Counted from the stretch's first letter, positions 1 to 11,893 are shown. The stretch is DNA of 64,000 nucleotides from Bimuria novae-zelandiae CBS 107.79 (GCA_010015655.1 ML976671.1:622533-686532); one strand, 5' to 3'. The notes: generated by a model not told the origin, from the letters alone. Numbers and translations: made by a program.

Positions 1-1163
1 TACAAAACCACCAACCGCCGCCTCATCGTCCATCTTTAGTCATACTAGCTCCCTATCTATCTATGCGATAGATTTTATAGTCCCTGCCAATAAACTCCCC
101 AACTAAGATGAGGCACCCTGCTTCGTACAAATCCAGCGAAAGATCAACCGCACGGTTCGTCAAAACATGAGAAAAGTCAAAATTAAGGTCAAAAACCTCC
201 CTTGAGAAGTATCGGTTAGAGCCATGGCTTTGCTGATTTTTATACTCGAAGTCGACCACACAGTTCGTCTATTAACAATAGTACGGAGTGGAGATACTTA
301 TCCAATGACCAACTGCCAGTTTTTCGACTCGATTACTGTGCCTGTATACATGCCAACACAGAACCCTAAACAACGCCACAGAAGCCATACGGGTGCGTAG
401 ACGAGCCTCTGCAGAGTACTCAGAGCTGATATTTCCCTACGGACAACCTGTGTATTTACTATGTCGCTATTTGAAATAACCTGGTCACTCCCCACGTAAC
501 CGGCTATGGCAAAGCAAACAACGAAGCGAATCTCCGCGTCAACGTCCTTCACTCGAGGCGCAGATGGTGTGTTTTCGCTCTAGATCTCGAAGTACTCCCT
601 TCCCAAGGTGGCGTGGCTCCAAATGAGAACGATGTACGAACGAAAGGTAATAACTTTAGCATCCTTCTTGAAAGATAGGAGCATTCGAACTTCGATTCAA
701 GACCATTTCGAATCGACTGAGCACGTGTACGTTGGTCGAGCAAAGAGTAAATCAACCTAGTAACGCAAAGTAGCTGAGGTACTCCAAGACGTACGATGCC
801 CACCAAAGTGGTGATTGGCAAACTGCTCTTAAGGGTATCGGTACATGCTGGGTTAAGACCAAGCCATTTGGCGGAGACAACAAGTGCATGCATTTGGCAT
901 TGTGTTCTAATAGTTAGCAACGCTATGCAGCTGTGTAGTCGTCGACAGGAGAACTTGCAATCTTGAAATGTGAACAAAGAAAAAATAATACACCACAATC
1001 AAATCCAAACCTCTCACAAAAGAACCCCAGGTATACCGCCCCCAGCCGAAAAAATAACCCAATGCACCTCCCTCACCCCACGCATCCGCTCAAAGCACTA
1101 ACTTCCCCACTTGCCCTCCCCACCCTATTCCTTCATATAGCCCTACATCCCAGCCAAACCCTC
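1..1163. other. Left-edge stretch without a supported gene
   Basis: Only short open frames are present, the best being on the minus strand at about 53-259, 298-552 and 549-998. The first lacks an ATG start, none shows a family motif, and I could not join them with convincing splice sites. A gene that starts outside the window could end here. Nothing else is recognised. Confidence 0.5.
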
Positions 1164-1585
1164 CTAGCAGCACTCCTCAGCACACTCGCAGCAATCCGCA
1201 CAGCACTCGCACCCCTCCTCGCACACAAAGCAACAGCACAGAGCGGCCAGACAAGCGCCCAGACACCCGCGGTCCTTCTTCTGCCGCGGCTGCGGCGGCG
1301 GCGCCTGCTGGTACTGCATCTGCTGGCCCTGCGGCGGGCCGTAGTACATCTGCTGCTGCTGGGGCGGGCCGCCGTATTGTTGGTTGTAGCCGCCTTGGGG
1401 AGGGCCGTAGCTGAGAAGACGTTAATATTTACTATCGCTTAAAGATTGGGTGGATTTTGGGGAGGGTGAGAGGCGGTGGGCGCGGACGGGGTGGAGTGCG
1501 GTGGACACAGTATGGGGCGAGGAGCGAAGTACCTTTGCTGTGGGTACTGAGGACCTCCCTGGTTGTAGTAGCCTTGTGCCGACAT
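1164..1585 (-). CDS. CYSTM-like cysteine-rich tail peptide (99 aa)
   Basis: Two exons are read on the minus strand: 1585-1533 and 1410-1164, separated by a GTACTT..CTCAG intron of 122 nt. The joined product is 99 residues. The N-terminal two thirds are rich in Gln, Pro, Tyr and Gly (PPQGGYNQQYGGPP-like). The C-terminal third begins after KKDRG and is packed with cysteines (CLGACLAALCCCFVCEEGCECC). This layout matches the CYSTM family of small stress-related peptides, whose cysteine-rich end is thought to associate with membranes. That family role is established knowledge; function in this organism is inferred. The ATG at 1585 is chosen because it extends the Tyr/Gln-rich frame seamlessly through the intron. 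The opposite strand also has an open frame (963-1442), which I regard as a shadow. Confidence 0.8.
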
Positions 1586-2706
1586 GGTGATGGCTTAATG
1601 CGCGCTTTCGTTTAGCCTCAATCGCAAGTCCTGGTCGCGATTTCTCTTCTCCTTCGCTTCTCAAATTAATCGATCACTCCTTCTCAGCCTTTCTGTCAAT
1701 GGATTCGGGCCGAAGTCGATCCGCAGCAATTCGTGTAACTTGTATAATTGGTATGCTGGGTAGTTCAACGTAGGTCGGTATCACAAGGCCAGCGAGCGTG
1801 CTGTAGTATGGAGCGGAGGGAGAGAGGTGTTGGCGAGGGTAGGAAACACGGATTCCAGGGACACAGCGCACAGGACGGTCGTCCACGCCTTAAATGACGC
1901 CGGAGCGCTGGTCGAGCGGGGATTTGCCAGGGTCAGTTGCACATGCGTAGGCGCCACTCTTCAATGCACGACCACATTATTGGCGCAAATAAGCCTTCTC
2001 AGGTCCGCTTACCCGCGCGTGGCAAAAGCTTGCCTCTCGCTCCGTCGGCGCGGGCACGCGTTTCTTCCCCTGCAGCGACGACAAGCAAACGGCTGCGCCT
2101 CAGCATGACATAAACTTTTCAGCAATGAATCCGATGGAGAGCTACCCTTGTAGATAAAAATCTGTACAAGCCACACTGTGCGCCGACGCCAAAAGTAGTT
2201 TCCGAAAGTGATGACGAACGCGCGCGCCACACTGACAAGGATAGTCACTTACTAAGCACCTCGCCGAGCCTTCCCAAAAAGCTTCGCCCTTAATTAGACC
2301 TGTCTTGTTTCATCCTCTCCTGGACAACCCCCATCCCTGGCGCCATCATTCCTGATCCTTTTAGAGGACATGCACACACATGATCCCATAAACCCACAAC
2401 GACACGGTTGACACCTCGGAACCTTATGCATTAGAAACTCTCTACCCATGCCTCTCATTCTTCGAGCTCCATACCCTCGGCCACGAACCCTTCCTTGGGC
2501 ACACGATAATTATGTATAGTGAAAGCACCGCCATGCAGCAAACGCCAAGAGGGAAAACAGTAACGTGCGGCGCCACAACCGTAGCGCCCGATGCACATAG
2601 CGACTAACGAGTATGGATCCAAAATGCCGCTACTATATACAACGCGTATATGACACCGTGATATAGAGCATGTCCATTGACACAGAAAATGTAAGTGCAA
2701 AAAGAA
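1586..2706. other. Intergenic, between CYSTM-like gene and SLA1
   Basis: This is the upstream region of the CYSTM-like gene and the 3' flank of SLA1; both genes are on the minus strand. Several short open frames occur on both strands but none has a recognisable domain or splice structure. I see no RNA gene or repeat. Confidence 0.5.
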
Positions 2707-5700
2707 CTAGAAACCGAACGGGTTCTCGGGCGCTAGTATACAGGTTAGCGTTGAATCACGGTGGCAATCGACAGTTGGAAGGTACATACTAGCTTTGGCA
2801 AGGTTGGCCCGTCCCGTCGGCTGCGGCGTGAGCTTCTTGGCTGGTTGAGTTCCAAATCGTACCGGCGGTGGAGGGCCCGTCCTCTGAGGAACGAGTGGCG
2901 CGGCCGTAGGCATCGCAGGCATAGGTGGCATAGGCGGCATGGGTGGTGGCGCTTGGCTAAAGCCAGTTGGCTGCGGCTGGATTGCAGGAGGTAGGAAACG
3001 ATTCACTCCTGTCGCTTGGGGATTGAGTGGAGACAGCGAGAATGAGTTGAAACCTGTGGGTTGTGCTTGAAGCGGTATCTGTTGATTTTGGAAGTTCTGC
3101 TGGAATCCAGGTTGGAGCCCAGTCTGGTAAGGTTGCTGCATGCTCGGTTGGAATCCTGTTGGTTGCGGCTGCATGGGCATGAATCCCGTTTGTTGTGGCT
3201 GCTGAGGCGGCGGCATTGAGTTGAAGCCGGTTGGGTGCGGCATCATTCCGTTCATTCCGTTCATACCATTCATACCATTTTGCTGTTGCTGAAATTGTCC
3301 GAATTGGGACTGCGGCTGGAAGCCTGTGGGCTGCGGTTGCATCTGTTGCATGCGTTGCATACTCATTTCCTGCATGCTTTGACCTGGCGGAGCAACTTGC
3401 GTGTGCATGTTCGGATTATAACCTGTCAGCTGAGGCTGCAGGGCAGGTGGCGGAGCGAATGCTTGCTGGTTCTGAGGGGCAGAGGAGGCTCTTTGAGGCG
3501 GAGGAGCAATGAGACCACCTTGAGTCTGTTGTTGGGGCGCCTGGGGTCGTGTTCGCGGTGGAGCAAGTTGCGGAGGTGGCGCTGCCTGGACAGCAGCGAC
3601 TTGATCGAACAGAGATTGATTTGCACCCTGAGGTTGCGCTGGTTGTGGGGGTTGCGCAGGCGCTTGAGCTGGAGCGGGTGCCTGGGCAGGTGGCACTGGG
3701 ACCTCTGGTTTGAGGGCAGGCATGTCAAGAAGAGATAATTCACCCATGGACCCAGTGAGAGCTGGCGGTGCTGGAGCGGGCGCAGGAGTGGGCGCCGATG
3801 CTGGAGGTGGCGTCGGAGCCGCCGTGGCTGCTGATGTAGATACTGATCTTGATGGTTTAACATCCCAGGCGTTGTCCTCGAAACCATCGGCCTTCTTTTC
3901 CGGAACAGGAGCAGACGCAATAGGTGTTGGCGTTGACTCTGCAGCAGGCTTCTTGACTGTATCGTCGGTTTTCTGTTCGAAGGCCTTCGGATCGACCACA
4001 TCGTTGGTCTGAACAGGAGGCGCTGGTCTTCCTTTCCGGGTGTTATTCCTCAAAGTGCCACCAGGACCTGAGAAGAGCCCTCCCCCTTCTTCGCCGTTCT
4101 CCGCGAAGCTGACGTTACGTTTCTCAGCACCACCGGTGCGGTTGTACTTCGCATCCAGATGCTTCATAATTCGGAGAATATCTCCTTCTTTGACGCCCAA
4201 AGTCCGAAGGAGTTTTTCAGAGATATCAGGCATATTCTCCTCGCCCATTTGGTCGCGGGTAAACGCCTGCGCGTATCTCTCGCAGATCTGGGGATTTACT
4301 CCACACTGTAGGAAGAAGTCAAACCAATCGTACGAAGGCTTTTGTTCCACGGTGATACCAGATGATGAGAGTTGCTGGGTTGAGTTCTCTTTCGCGCGTT
4401 GAGTGCTCCTTCTCTTGATGTCTGACAGTGGCTTGTCGTCGTCCAAAGATATGCCTGTTGCTCGCTCAACATATTCCAAATCCTCGACCGACATCTTGGG
4501 CACTGGAACGGCGATCTTGACACCGTTGACCTTGTGAAGGTGTATCTTGCCGTCTTTGATGGTGAGGAACTCGGCTTCGACCTTGAAGGACCCTGATCGA
4601 TCGGTCCATGTTCGTAGCTTGGCAGAATCTGCGCATGTTAGCTTCATAACTAGAAGGTGAAGCTTGCCGGCCTCGATTTGGCCTGGATGGAGAGCACTGA
4701 CTTGGCTTGGAAGTAGACTTGGAGTCTTTCGTTGTACTATCGCGTTTACTTCTCTGTGACGTACGAGGATGGTCAACTTTTGTTCGCAGAAGACTAGAAT
4801 GACGCGCAGGTAATTGCAGGCCAGGCCCTACCTGATCGTTCCTGACTTCGCTATCCCGTTTCCTACCCTTTGCGACTTCACGTGTCAGCTGTTCCTCCTC
4901 CAACCGGTTCTGGTCTACGATAGACCGTCCTGCATTGGTGCCAGAGCGAGCGAGGGTAGCGGCCGGAGGGGACAAAGGAACGGTTTCTGTGATTTCGACG
5001 TAGTTAGCTGGCACCACACCTTCCTTGCCATTCTTTAGCCTCCGGACTTTCCACCATTCGTCACTAGCAGAATCATCCAGAACCAAGATCTCGTCGCCGA
5101 GACCTACAGTCACCTCGTCGTCGCCCTGAGCCATGAAATCGAACAACATGACTCCCTTTCTTTGCACATTCGATCCTCTTGAGCCTGCAGCCAAGACTTC
5201 GCGGAGACCTACACTCTTTGCAGCACCGGAGAGCTCACCTAAGGCTGAGCAGATCTCGGAAGCTGTGTCTTTCGCGCCGCAGTGGAAGTCCACGTCTTTG
5301 CTTGGCTGTTTCAGTGTCATGAACACATGCTTGCCTTCTTGCGAATAGTATTCCAATTTATCTGCCGTCCATTCCTGCTGCGGTCCATCTCGCGATTTCT
5401 CGGGGGCAATCATGATCAAGCCTTTGGCAATATTGATGCCGAGTGTGATTGGCAACTTCTTGTTCTTGCCCGGCTGGGTCAGGTATTCGTATATATTGTA
5501 TAGGTGAAATCCAGAGCCAGACAGCGGGGTCGATGGCTGGTTGTGGTCCAGTGGAGGAGGATCGTACTGATCGAATGTAACACTTCGAGGCGGCGGAGAT
5601 CGGAACGAGTCCGACTCGGGGGAGCGCGGCGAGGTAGAGGTATACTGGGCATACTGCGTAGGTGGAGGCGATAGCTGACCAGACGGCGGTCGTTGCGGCA

Positions 5701-6430
5701 GACGCGGCGCAGGTGCTTCTTCGTCCGACTCGTCCGGCGTGAACTGGACTCGCCTCTGGGCTTTGGGAGGCGGGTTGTAGTCGTCTGCGGGCGGGGCAGA
5801 TTGCTGTGACTTCTTCTGTATGATGCCGGCGAGTGCAGCGGCAGGGCTCGGGTGTACCGGGCTGTCTGGCGTAGGCGGTCCCTGCCCATCGTCCGAATCG
5901 GGTGCAGCGGGCGCGGCGGGAGGTCGAGGTGGGAGCCCTGGAGATGTGACAGGCTCGGGTGCCGCAGCACCTTCCTTCAGCTCGATGTAGTTTGTCGGCG
6001 CAAAGCCATAGTCGCCGTCCAAGCCTACCAACGTCCAATCCGGATCTGTAGTGTCGTAGACGTCAAGGACGGCATCTTCCTTGAAGGAGAGCTCTTCGTC
6101 GGTCTGGCGGGCGTAGTCGTAGAGGGCCTTGGCTTTGGAGATTGGCGCTGCCTAGACGTAGGCAACGTGTCAGTGGTTGCCCGCTTCATTGCGCTCCAGC
6201 TTCAAGCATTCTGTGCCCGGGAGGTAGCTTACCTCCTCGATGTAGTTGTTTGGGATCAAGCCTTCAGGCTCCTCCTCGTCCTCATCTGAGCCCTTCTTCT
6301 TGGCCTTCCACCAGTCGTCGTCACTCGACCTCTCCAGCACCATCAGCAGATCGCCCTCGGCCAGGGCGATCTCGTTCTCGCTCTGTGGCACATAGTCGTA
6401 GATGGCGCGGTAGATGCCCAGGAACACCAT
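2707..6430 (-). CDS. SLA1: Sla1-type actin cytoskeleton/endocytosis adaptor
   Basis: Four exons on the minus strand: 6430-6233, 6151-4702, 4628-2790 and 2732-2707. The introns are GTAAGC..CTAG, GTCAGT..GCAG and GTATGT..CTAG, and phases agree at every junction, giving 1170 aa, usual for the family. Two SH3 domains lie at about residues 4-66 and 70-125 (ALYDY motifs), then a PH-like segment at about 280-375. A third SH3 lies at about 396-455, SHD1 at about 551-605 (RTWTDRSGSFKVEA) and the SAM-like SHD2 at about 648-710. A long Pro/Gln-rich tail follows with many QPTGF or QxTG motifs, the Prk1/Ark1 kinase sites of Sla1. The protein ends in NPFGF, an NPF motif for EH-domain partners. Sla1 links cargo, clathrin and Las17/WASP at cortical actin patches. 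The tail contains a short MNG tandem repeat. The last exon of 26 nt is easily missed but restores the conserved NPFGF end. Confidence 0.95.
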
Positions 6431-7057
6431 GGCGGCCGTGGATTATGTGACGGATGCGGGAGGCACGGTGGTGCTACAAATGACGCGGCAACGCGCTGCG
6501 CTGCATACGCTGGGGCGGAGACCACGGGGGGGTGTTGCTGTGCTGTCGAGGGGCTAGCACCGGGCGCGCACGCTTTGGACGGGCCCACCAGTAGCGGCAG
6601 CGTGCGAAATTCGGGGGGACGCACTGGGAAAGCGTCTACGGGGAGCTTCAATGCGAGAACGTGCTAGGATGGCGCTGCAATGGCTGCGAGGTGAGACAAG
6701 ATGCCGTCCACACATCGAAAGCTGAGGCGCAATGCACGAGCCACGCTGGAATCGGGCAACCAAACCCCTAGCAAGAAGCGACGTCAATACCATGGTTGCA
6801 TCATGCCTGGAACCAGGCAGTCTAGTTTTTGCGTCCCCGACAGAAACCTCAAATCCAATTCAGTGTAACTCAATCGTGCTCATGCGCAAAAGCTTTCCGC
6901 ATGCCGAATTGCCTTCTATCGTATGCTGGAGCTCTGCTTGGCAAACGCCTACGTAAACCCGCCGCAATCCAAAAGCCGGTAGGGATCCTGCTTTATATGG
7001 TGAACACTACCCGGTAATTATATGGAAGGGGTCCTCCGATTCTAATATTGGGCTTAC
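6431..7057. other. SLA1 upstream region
   Basis: This stretch of about 630 bases lies between the SLA1 start codon and the left end of the Tc1/mariner element. It is the likely SLA1 promoter and 5' UTR. The short open frames on either strand carry no recognisable domain. Confidence 0.5.
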
Positions 7058-7059
7058 TA

Positions 7060-7091
7060 CCACCACCCCCTGCACTAATTCTTGGGACACT
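7060..7091 (+). repeat. Tc1/mariner left terminal inverted repeat
   Basis: A 32-bp end with the core CACCACCCCCTGCAC, matching the reverse complement of 8645-8676 except at the first base and one internal base. It directly follows a TA dinucleotide. Confidence 0.9.
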
Positions 7092-7243
7092 CCGCGCTGA
7101 GGTAAGCAGCACCGGCCATTAGTCTTAACACCACGATTTATTTAGCGCTGCGACCAGCCACATACATCAGAATAAAGCGCAGATTTTAGTTTATATAGTA
7201 ATTTGTATATGCGTAAGAATCTTGTACAATTTTTTTTGGTGAT

Positions 7244-8581
7244 TTACCAGTGTTCTGAGCGAATAGCCTCACTGCCGTTGGTCGCTAGTTGCTTGCACCG
7301 AGATGGCATCTCAGATATCAACCTACGTATTTCTGTGAGCGTAATCATAGCCCATTCTTGTACGAGGATCTCCTTAAGATGCTGCTTTGTGCCATCCCAT
7401 ATAGTCTCAGGCGGCAGGGGACTGTTAAGACGTCTTTTTACGCGTTGTTTAAGGATAAGCCATACGCCTTCTTGTGGATTAAGATCCGGCGACTGGCCTG
7501 GATGGAGTAGTGTACAGATCCAATTCACATCCTTAAGCTTTCTAGAGACGTTGTTAAAGGACTTTGTGCCATGAGATGGGTCGTTATCCTCCTGTAGGAG
7601 CCACTCCCGCTGCTCTATTGTAGCACCTATACGAGCCTGTTGTACAGCGTCTATGTACGACGGCAATATGTGCTCTGTGTAGTACTCTTGAGTCATATGA
7701 TGGCCGCCGACGTCTCCCTTAATAGCTGGAGGGCATTTAAGCTCCCACTCAGTAAGCCTCTCCTTATATTTCTGCTGGGTCTCGTACTTATACTTACGAG
7801 GCCTCTGCGGAGGCTTTGGCAGCGTTAACATATCAACATCGTCGTTGTAAAAGCCGAGAGGGCCTTTGTAGTACCAGTTTACAGTGGCGTATATGTGTAA
7901 CGTTAAAGGAGAGCTCTTCACGGGCTTCCGTACGCCTATATTATTTATCTCAAGGCGCTCTCCCTCGTAGCGTAGGATGTTAGGCTTCTGAAAGTCCTCC
8001 TCTGGATTGAAATGAGCCTCGTCGGTCCAGTAAATGGCATCCCAGAAGCCAAAGATAGGCTGCTATTGATTGACGTAGCCGTAGCCAACGCGGAGATACT
8101 TGTTGTCGAGTGAAATCTCCTTCTTTGTGTAGGCTTGTTTATAGACGCCAGCATGGATCCTTGTACGGAGATTGTGCTCTAAGGCACGCTTGGTAAGTGG
8201 TATATCGTTCGTACGGATCTGTACGCCTAAGGGCTTGTCTCTGACGGGGTTTGTGGCGTCGTCCATCAAAGCTCTGAGCGTCGACTCATCTACACGCCAT
8301 GGATGCCCAAGCTTTGTATGTTTTTCCTGGCTCTTACGCTTGCGTACGCGTCGACAATCGTTGTATTTCTTAAACTCCTTCATCCAGCGATAGCCTGTAG
8401 ACTTTCCTATGCCATGCTGGGCACAGATATCGCGGAAAGGGGTAATATTGTTGTTATGCTGTATAGCCTCAAAAAATCGTGAACGCTCCTCTGTATCAGG
8501 CTCTTTAAGGACGGTATCTTGTACAGGCGTACGAGGCCTTTCTAACGAGCTATCAATCGTCTTATTTGAACGTAATTTCAT
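7244..8581 (-). pseudogene. Tc1/mariner transposase with one in-frame stop
   Basis: One reading frame runs from the ATG at 8581 to TAA at 7244-7246 (446 codons including the final stop). It is broken only by TAG at 8063-8065. The N-terminal third carries a helix-turn-helix type region (GIGKSTGYRWMKEF). The DDE catalytic core is recognisable: YWTDEAHF soon after the stop, then QEDNDPSH, then SPDLNPQEGVW. I count 38 residues between the second and third acidic positions. Family assignment to Tc1/mariner (DDE_3-like) rests on these motifs, the TA target and the terminal repeats. The TAG sits in NQ*QP just before the first catalytic Asp, so without readthrough the product lacks the whole catalytic domain. 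A CAG-to-TAG change would explain it, but the ancestral codon is unknown. Confidence 0.9.
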
Positions 8582-8644
8582 GGTGTTATGGACGTCGACG
8601 ATGGCGAGATTTGGTGTTAAGTGCGGGGTGCTGACTCATCAGAA

Positions 8645-8676
8645 AGTGTCCCACGAATTAGTGCAGGGGGTGGTGC
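8645..8676 (-). repeat. Tc1/mariner right terminal inverted repeat
   Basis: Reverse-complement partner of 7060-7091 with two mismatches in 32 bp, followed by TA at 8677-8678. Confidence 0.9.
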
Positions 8677-8678
8677 TA

Positions 8679-9232
8679 CAACCTCCGATTAGCTAATACG
8701 GACCCTCCTAATGACGTCCCAGGAAATGCAGATCTCTACATATCGCACTTTAAACTTTGCTGATCTACAGGAGAAAGATAAACAAAGTCAGGCACAGCGA
8801 ATTCAGCGAGCTCTTCGACAAGAAAGACTGCGAATATGCCAGTAATTAGACAACCGAATATCCACTACGACATTGTGCAGGCACTGCATCCCACAGTCCC
8901 ACAGGCCAGACAACGCTCGGGAAGGCCGCAGAAACTTCGAAGAAGGGCAGCACGCATTGCACGAAATTTCCCAATGACCGCCTTGGATCACGACCGCTCC
9001 TTTACAATAATTTCTCTACAAAGTCATCCCATTTCTGTATGCTGAGCTCCAGATGTCATGTCAGAGCCCGAATGCTTTCAAATACCACAGTGATGCTTGA
9101 ATAAGCTAGCCTGTACCTGCCTCGGCTAACCGACGAGCTTTGCATGCCGACACCGCACCTGCTACTATCAGATAAGTTCTCTCCGCTTCCTTGTGCAACC
9201 ATGACCCCTCACTCGTTTCTTTCCTCACGAAA
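8679..9232. other. Intergenic, MFS gene upstream region
   Basis: About 550 bases between the transposon and the ATG of the MFS permease. Short open frames on both strands show no family features. It likely holds the permease promoter. Confidence 0.5.
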
Positions 9233-10747
9233 ATGGCAAAATCTGCGTCCGCCCGAGAGTCCGAGACGCTCGTAGCAAACGTTCAAGATGTACTTCCAAA
9301 CGAGGAAGACGAGCAGCAGGAAGAGCAAGGAGTCATCGACAGACAAGCGCGCGAAAAAAAGATCAGATTGAAAGTCGATTTCCGACTATGCAGCATCGCG
9401 GGCATTCTGTGCAGCTTGAACTTGCTGGACAGTGGAGTCATTTCGAGCGCATCGGTGACCTCCATGTTATCGGATCTGGGCCTGGATCAGGGGAATCGGT
9501 ACTCTGTGTCGATCTTTATCTTTACCATCGCGTCCATCGCTTTTCAGCTTCCGTCGACGATTGCGGTGCGGACGTTTGGGCCTAGGGTATGGTTTGGTGT
9601 TATTACATTTTGCTTTGGCATTATTACGCTGTGCACAGCGTTTGTACAGACATGGAGACAGATGATTGCGCTCCGTATCTTGCTGGGCATGGCGATGAGT
9701 GGGGTCTATCCGGGCTTGACCTACCTTATTTCGACGTGGTACACGCGGAACGAACAGCAACTACGCTTCGCGCTCTTGCAAAGTGGAGAAGTTATCATTC
9801 TTGCGACCGGCGGGATCGTCAACTTTGGGCTGAATAAACTCGATGGGTCACATGGCCTTAAAGGTTGGCAATGGATGTTTGTCGTACAGGGCGCGATCAC
9901 GGCCTTCTTCGGTATCCTTACATACTGGTGGATGGTCGATTTTCCGGAAAACGCACATGCAAGCTTTATGTTTCTGAGCCCTGAAGAGTCGGAGATCTCT
10001 GCAAAACGTATCCAGAAAGACCGAGGAGACGTGGAGCCGGATCCGTTCTCCTGGTCAAAGGTCCTGGTGCATTCCAAAGACCCTAAAGTCTACGGGTTCT
10101 GCGTACTGTACTTCCTCCAGAACCTGGTCTCGACAAGTCTTTCATATTTCCTGCCCATCATCCTTCAAGGCGGAATGGGTTTTAGCTCCGACAAAGCGAT
10201 TCTTCTTTCGGCGCCACCGTACTATTATTCGGTCATCCCAGCTATTCTCTCATCACTCATTGGCGACAAGTATCAGCTCCGTGGGCCGATCATTACGTTC
10301 AACTGTATTTGCCTGATTGTGGGCTTTTGTATGCTCGGCTTCAGCGACCAGGTTACTGTCCGCTACATAGGGACGTATCTCGCAACCGGAGCGTATGTAG
10401 CGAACTGGGCTGGCATGGCGACTTACCAGGCGAACAACATTGTGGGGCAGTGGAAACGTGTATTTACCGCTGCTGCTGTTACGGCCTTTAACGGAGCGGG
10501 TGGTATTGCGGGCAGCTTCATTGTTCGGCAACCGGAAGCGCCGCGATACATAACTGCAATTTGGGTGTCTATTGGGTGAGTCACGGATGCATTGGCTTAG
10601 ACACAGACGCTCATTTGAAGCAGATCTCACATCGTGATTATCGGCTGTATCGCGGCGTTCACCTTGTACTTCTACATGGCGAACAGTCGGCAGCGAGCGG
10701 GGAAGCAGGTCTTGGAAGCGACGCAAGGCTTCAGGTTCACGTATTAA
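9233..10747 (+). CDS. MFS permease, Dal5/allantoate (ACS) type
   Basis: Two exons, 9233-10575 and 10624-10747, joined across a 48-nt GTGAGT..CAG intron, give 488 aa. The frame is open further upstream only from a TTG, so I chose the first ATG at 9233. A charged N-terminal tail of about 55 residues (EEDEQQEEQG) is followed by about twelve hydrophobic segments. The first contains LNLLDSGVISSASV, corresponding to the LDR.NIG-type signature of the anion:cation symporter family, here degenerate. RILLGMAMSGVYPG and the loop FPENAHA are also typical of fungal Dal5/Tna1-like permeases. Such proteins sit in the plasma membrane and import organic anions such as allantoate, nicotinate or pantothenate; the substrate cannot be told from sequence. 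It converges on the dehydrogenase pseudogene with about 110 bases between them. Confidence 0.88.
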
Positions 10748-10858
10748 AACATGCTCTGGTAGCACACAGCAGGAAATACGAACATGACATCACAACTTCG
10801 CAAGCAGGCCAATATAAACAAGGTTGTGATTGTGTCCACCCGAACTTGTCTACGTTCT

Positions 10859-11893
10859 CTACCAGGCGAACTTCTCTCCAACCAGCTCCTCGCTCACCTT
10901 CCACAGTTTCTCCGCAGCCTCCTGGTCCAGAGCATAGCCGGAACCTTCTCGCTGACCTGGCAATCGCTCAAGAAAACTCCCTCACCCGGCCCCTTCAACC
11001 CCGGATCCACCGCCGCAACCAACGTCGTCGGTGCACTTCATCCGCGCTCTTATACCCCCCCTTGTCCCGCCTGCTTCCTCGCTTCCATCGCTTTGGCCAG
11101 CCACTTCTGATCCGTGGAGCGGTGCAGCTCCGTCTTAATCTCCCCAGGATGCACCGCAAAACTCACCAGACCCTTCTTCCCCACCGCCTTATTAAGCCCA
11201 ACCGCGTGCAAGATATTCGCCGTCTTAGACCTGCCATATGCGCCAAACGGGAAATACTTCACATCCTCGCCAGCAGGTAGCCCCGACATCTTCAGCATCG
11301 CCACATTCGTCTTCTCACCTCGGGAATGTCCCTGTGCGGTGTCTCCCAGCGCAGGTCGGAGAACCGCACTGGCGACACGAAGGTCGCCACGCTGCTCATG
11401 TTCACGATGCGTTTGTTCGTTCCAACTAGGATCTTGGACATGATCAGGTTAGTGAGAGGAAGTGGCCGACGTGGTTCGTCGCGAAGTGCATTTCTACACC
11501 GTCTACGCTGAGCGTGCGCGAGGGGAGATTCATGATGCCGGCGTTGTTGACGACAATGTCGATGGCCGGGACATCGTCCCAGGCGAGAAGCGTGGGTGCG
11601 GCTTCGCGGACAGAGGCCTGGGAGCTGAGATCGAGGTGGAGGGGCTTGATCGTTACGGAGGGGTACTCAGTGCGGAGGGCGTCGGCGCTTTCGGTTAGCT
11701 TGGCGTGAGAGCGCCCGGTGATGATGATGGTTGAGGGCGACTGCGAGTCGAATGCGCTGGCTGTCGTGTAGCCGAGACCGCTGCGGTTGACGCCTGTGAT
11801 TAGGATTGTGCGGTTCTTGATCGACTCCGGGAAGGTGGCGGCCACGGTCGTAGCGGTGGTTGGGAGACCCCATGCTGAGTTGGAGGTTGGCAT
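10859..11893 (-). pseudogene. Short-chain dehydrogenase with about five frameshifts
   Basis: The frame starts at ATG 11893 and ends at TAG 10859-10861, roughly 344 codons, a full-length SDR of the retinol dehydrogenase/WWOX-like type. The family motifs are present in order: TGVNRSGLG (nucleotide binding), VNNAGIM, NMSSVA and YGRSK (catalytic Tyr and Lys). The C-terminal TTLVAAVDPG and EAAEKLWKVSEELVG follow. These pieces lie in different frames. Single-base gains or losses are implied near 11455, 11319, 11055-11061 (a run of seven C on the plus strand), 11036 and 10946. Each falls in a short homopolymer or dinucleotide run. No nonsense codon other than frameshift-induced ones is needed. It may be a young pseudogene or a cluster of sequencing errors. 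Introns cannot explain it, because coding similarity continues across every break. Confidence 0.8.

Larger units (their letters stand above)
7058..8678 (-). mobile_element. Tc1/mariner DNA transposon, nearly intact
   Basis: The element body is 7060-8676 (1617 bp), flanked on both sides by TA (7058-7059 and 8677-8678), the target duplication of Tc1/mariner insertions. The 32-bp ends, 7060-7091 and the reverse complement of 8645-8676, differ at only two positions. A looser match continues inward for about 20 bases. A single transposase frame on the minus strand fills most of the body. Good terminal repeats and a transposase with one stop suggest a fairly recent insertion. It lies between the divergent SLA1 and MFS genes and interrupts neither. 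Confidence 0.93.

Noticed and set aside
963..1442. Plus-strand open frame of 159 codons with Leu/Arg-rich translation
   Set aside because: It is the antisense of the CYSTM-like gene. The Leu/Arg bias is what the complement of a Gln/Cys/Gly-rich sequence produces, and there is no motif.
2761..4402. Several open frames opposite SLA1
   Set aside because: All are shadows of the Pro/Gln-rich SLA1 tail, with no domain or codon pattern of their own.
10561..11280. Plus-strand 239-codon open frame after the MFS gene
   Set aside because: It starts in the MFS intron region, runs through the last MFS exon in a wrong frame and then antisense to the dehydrogenase relic.
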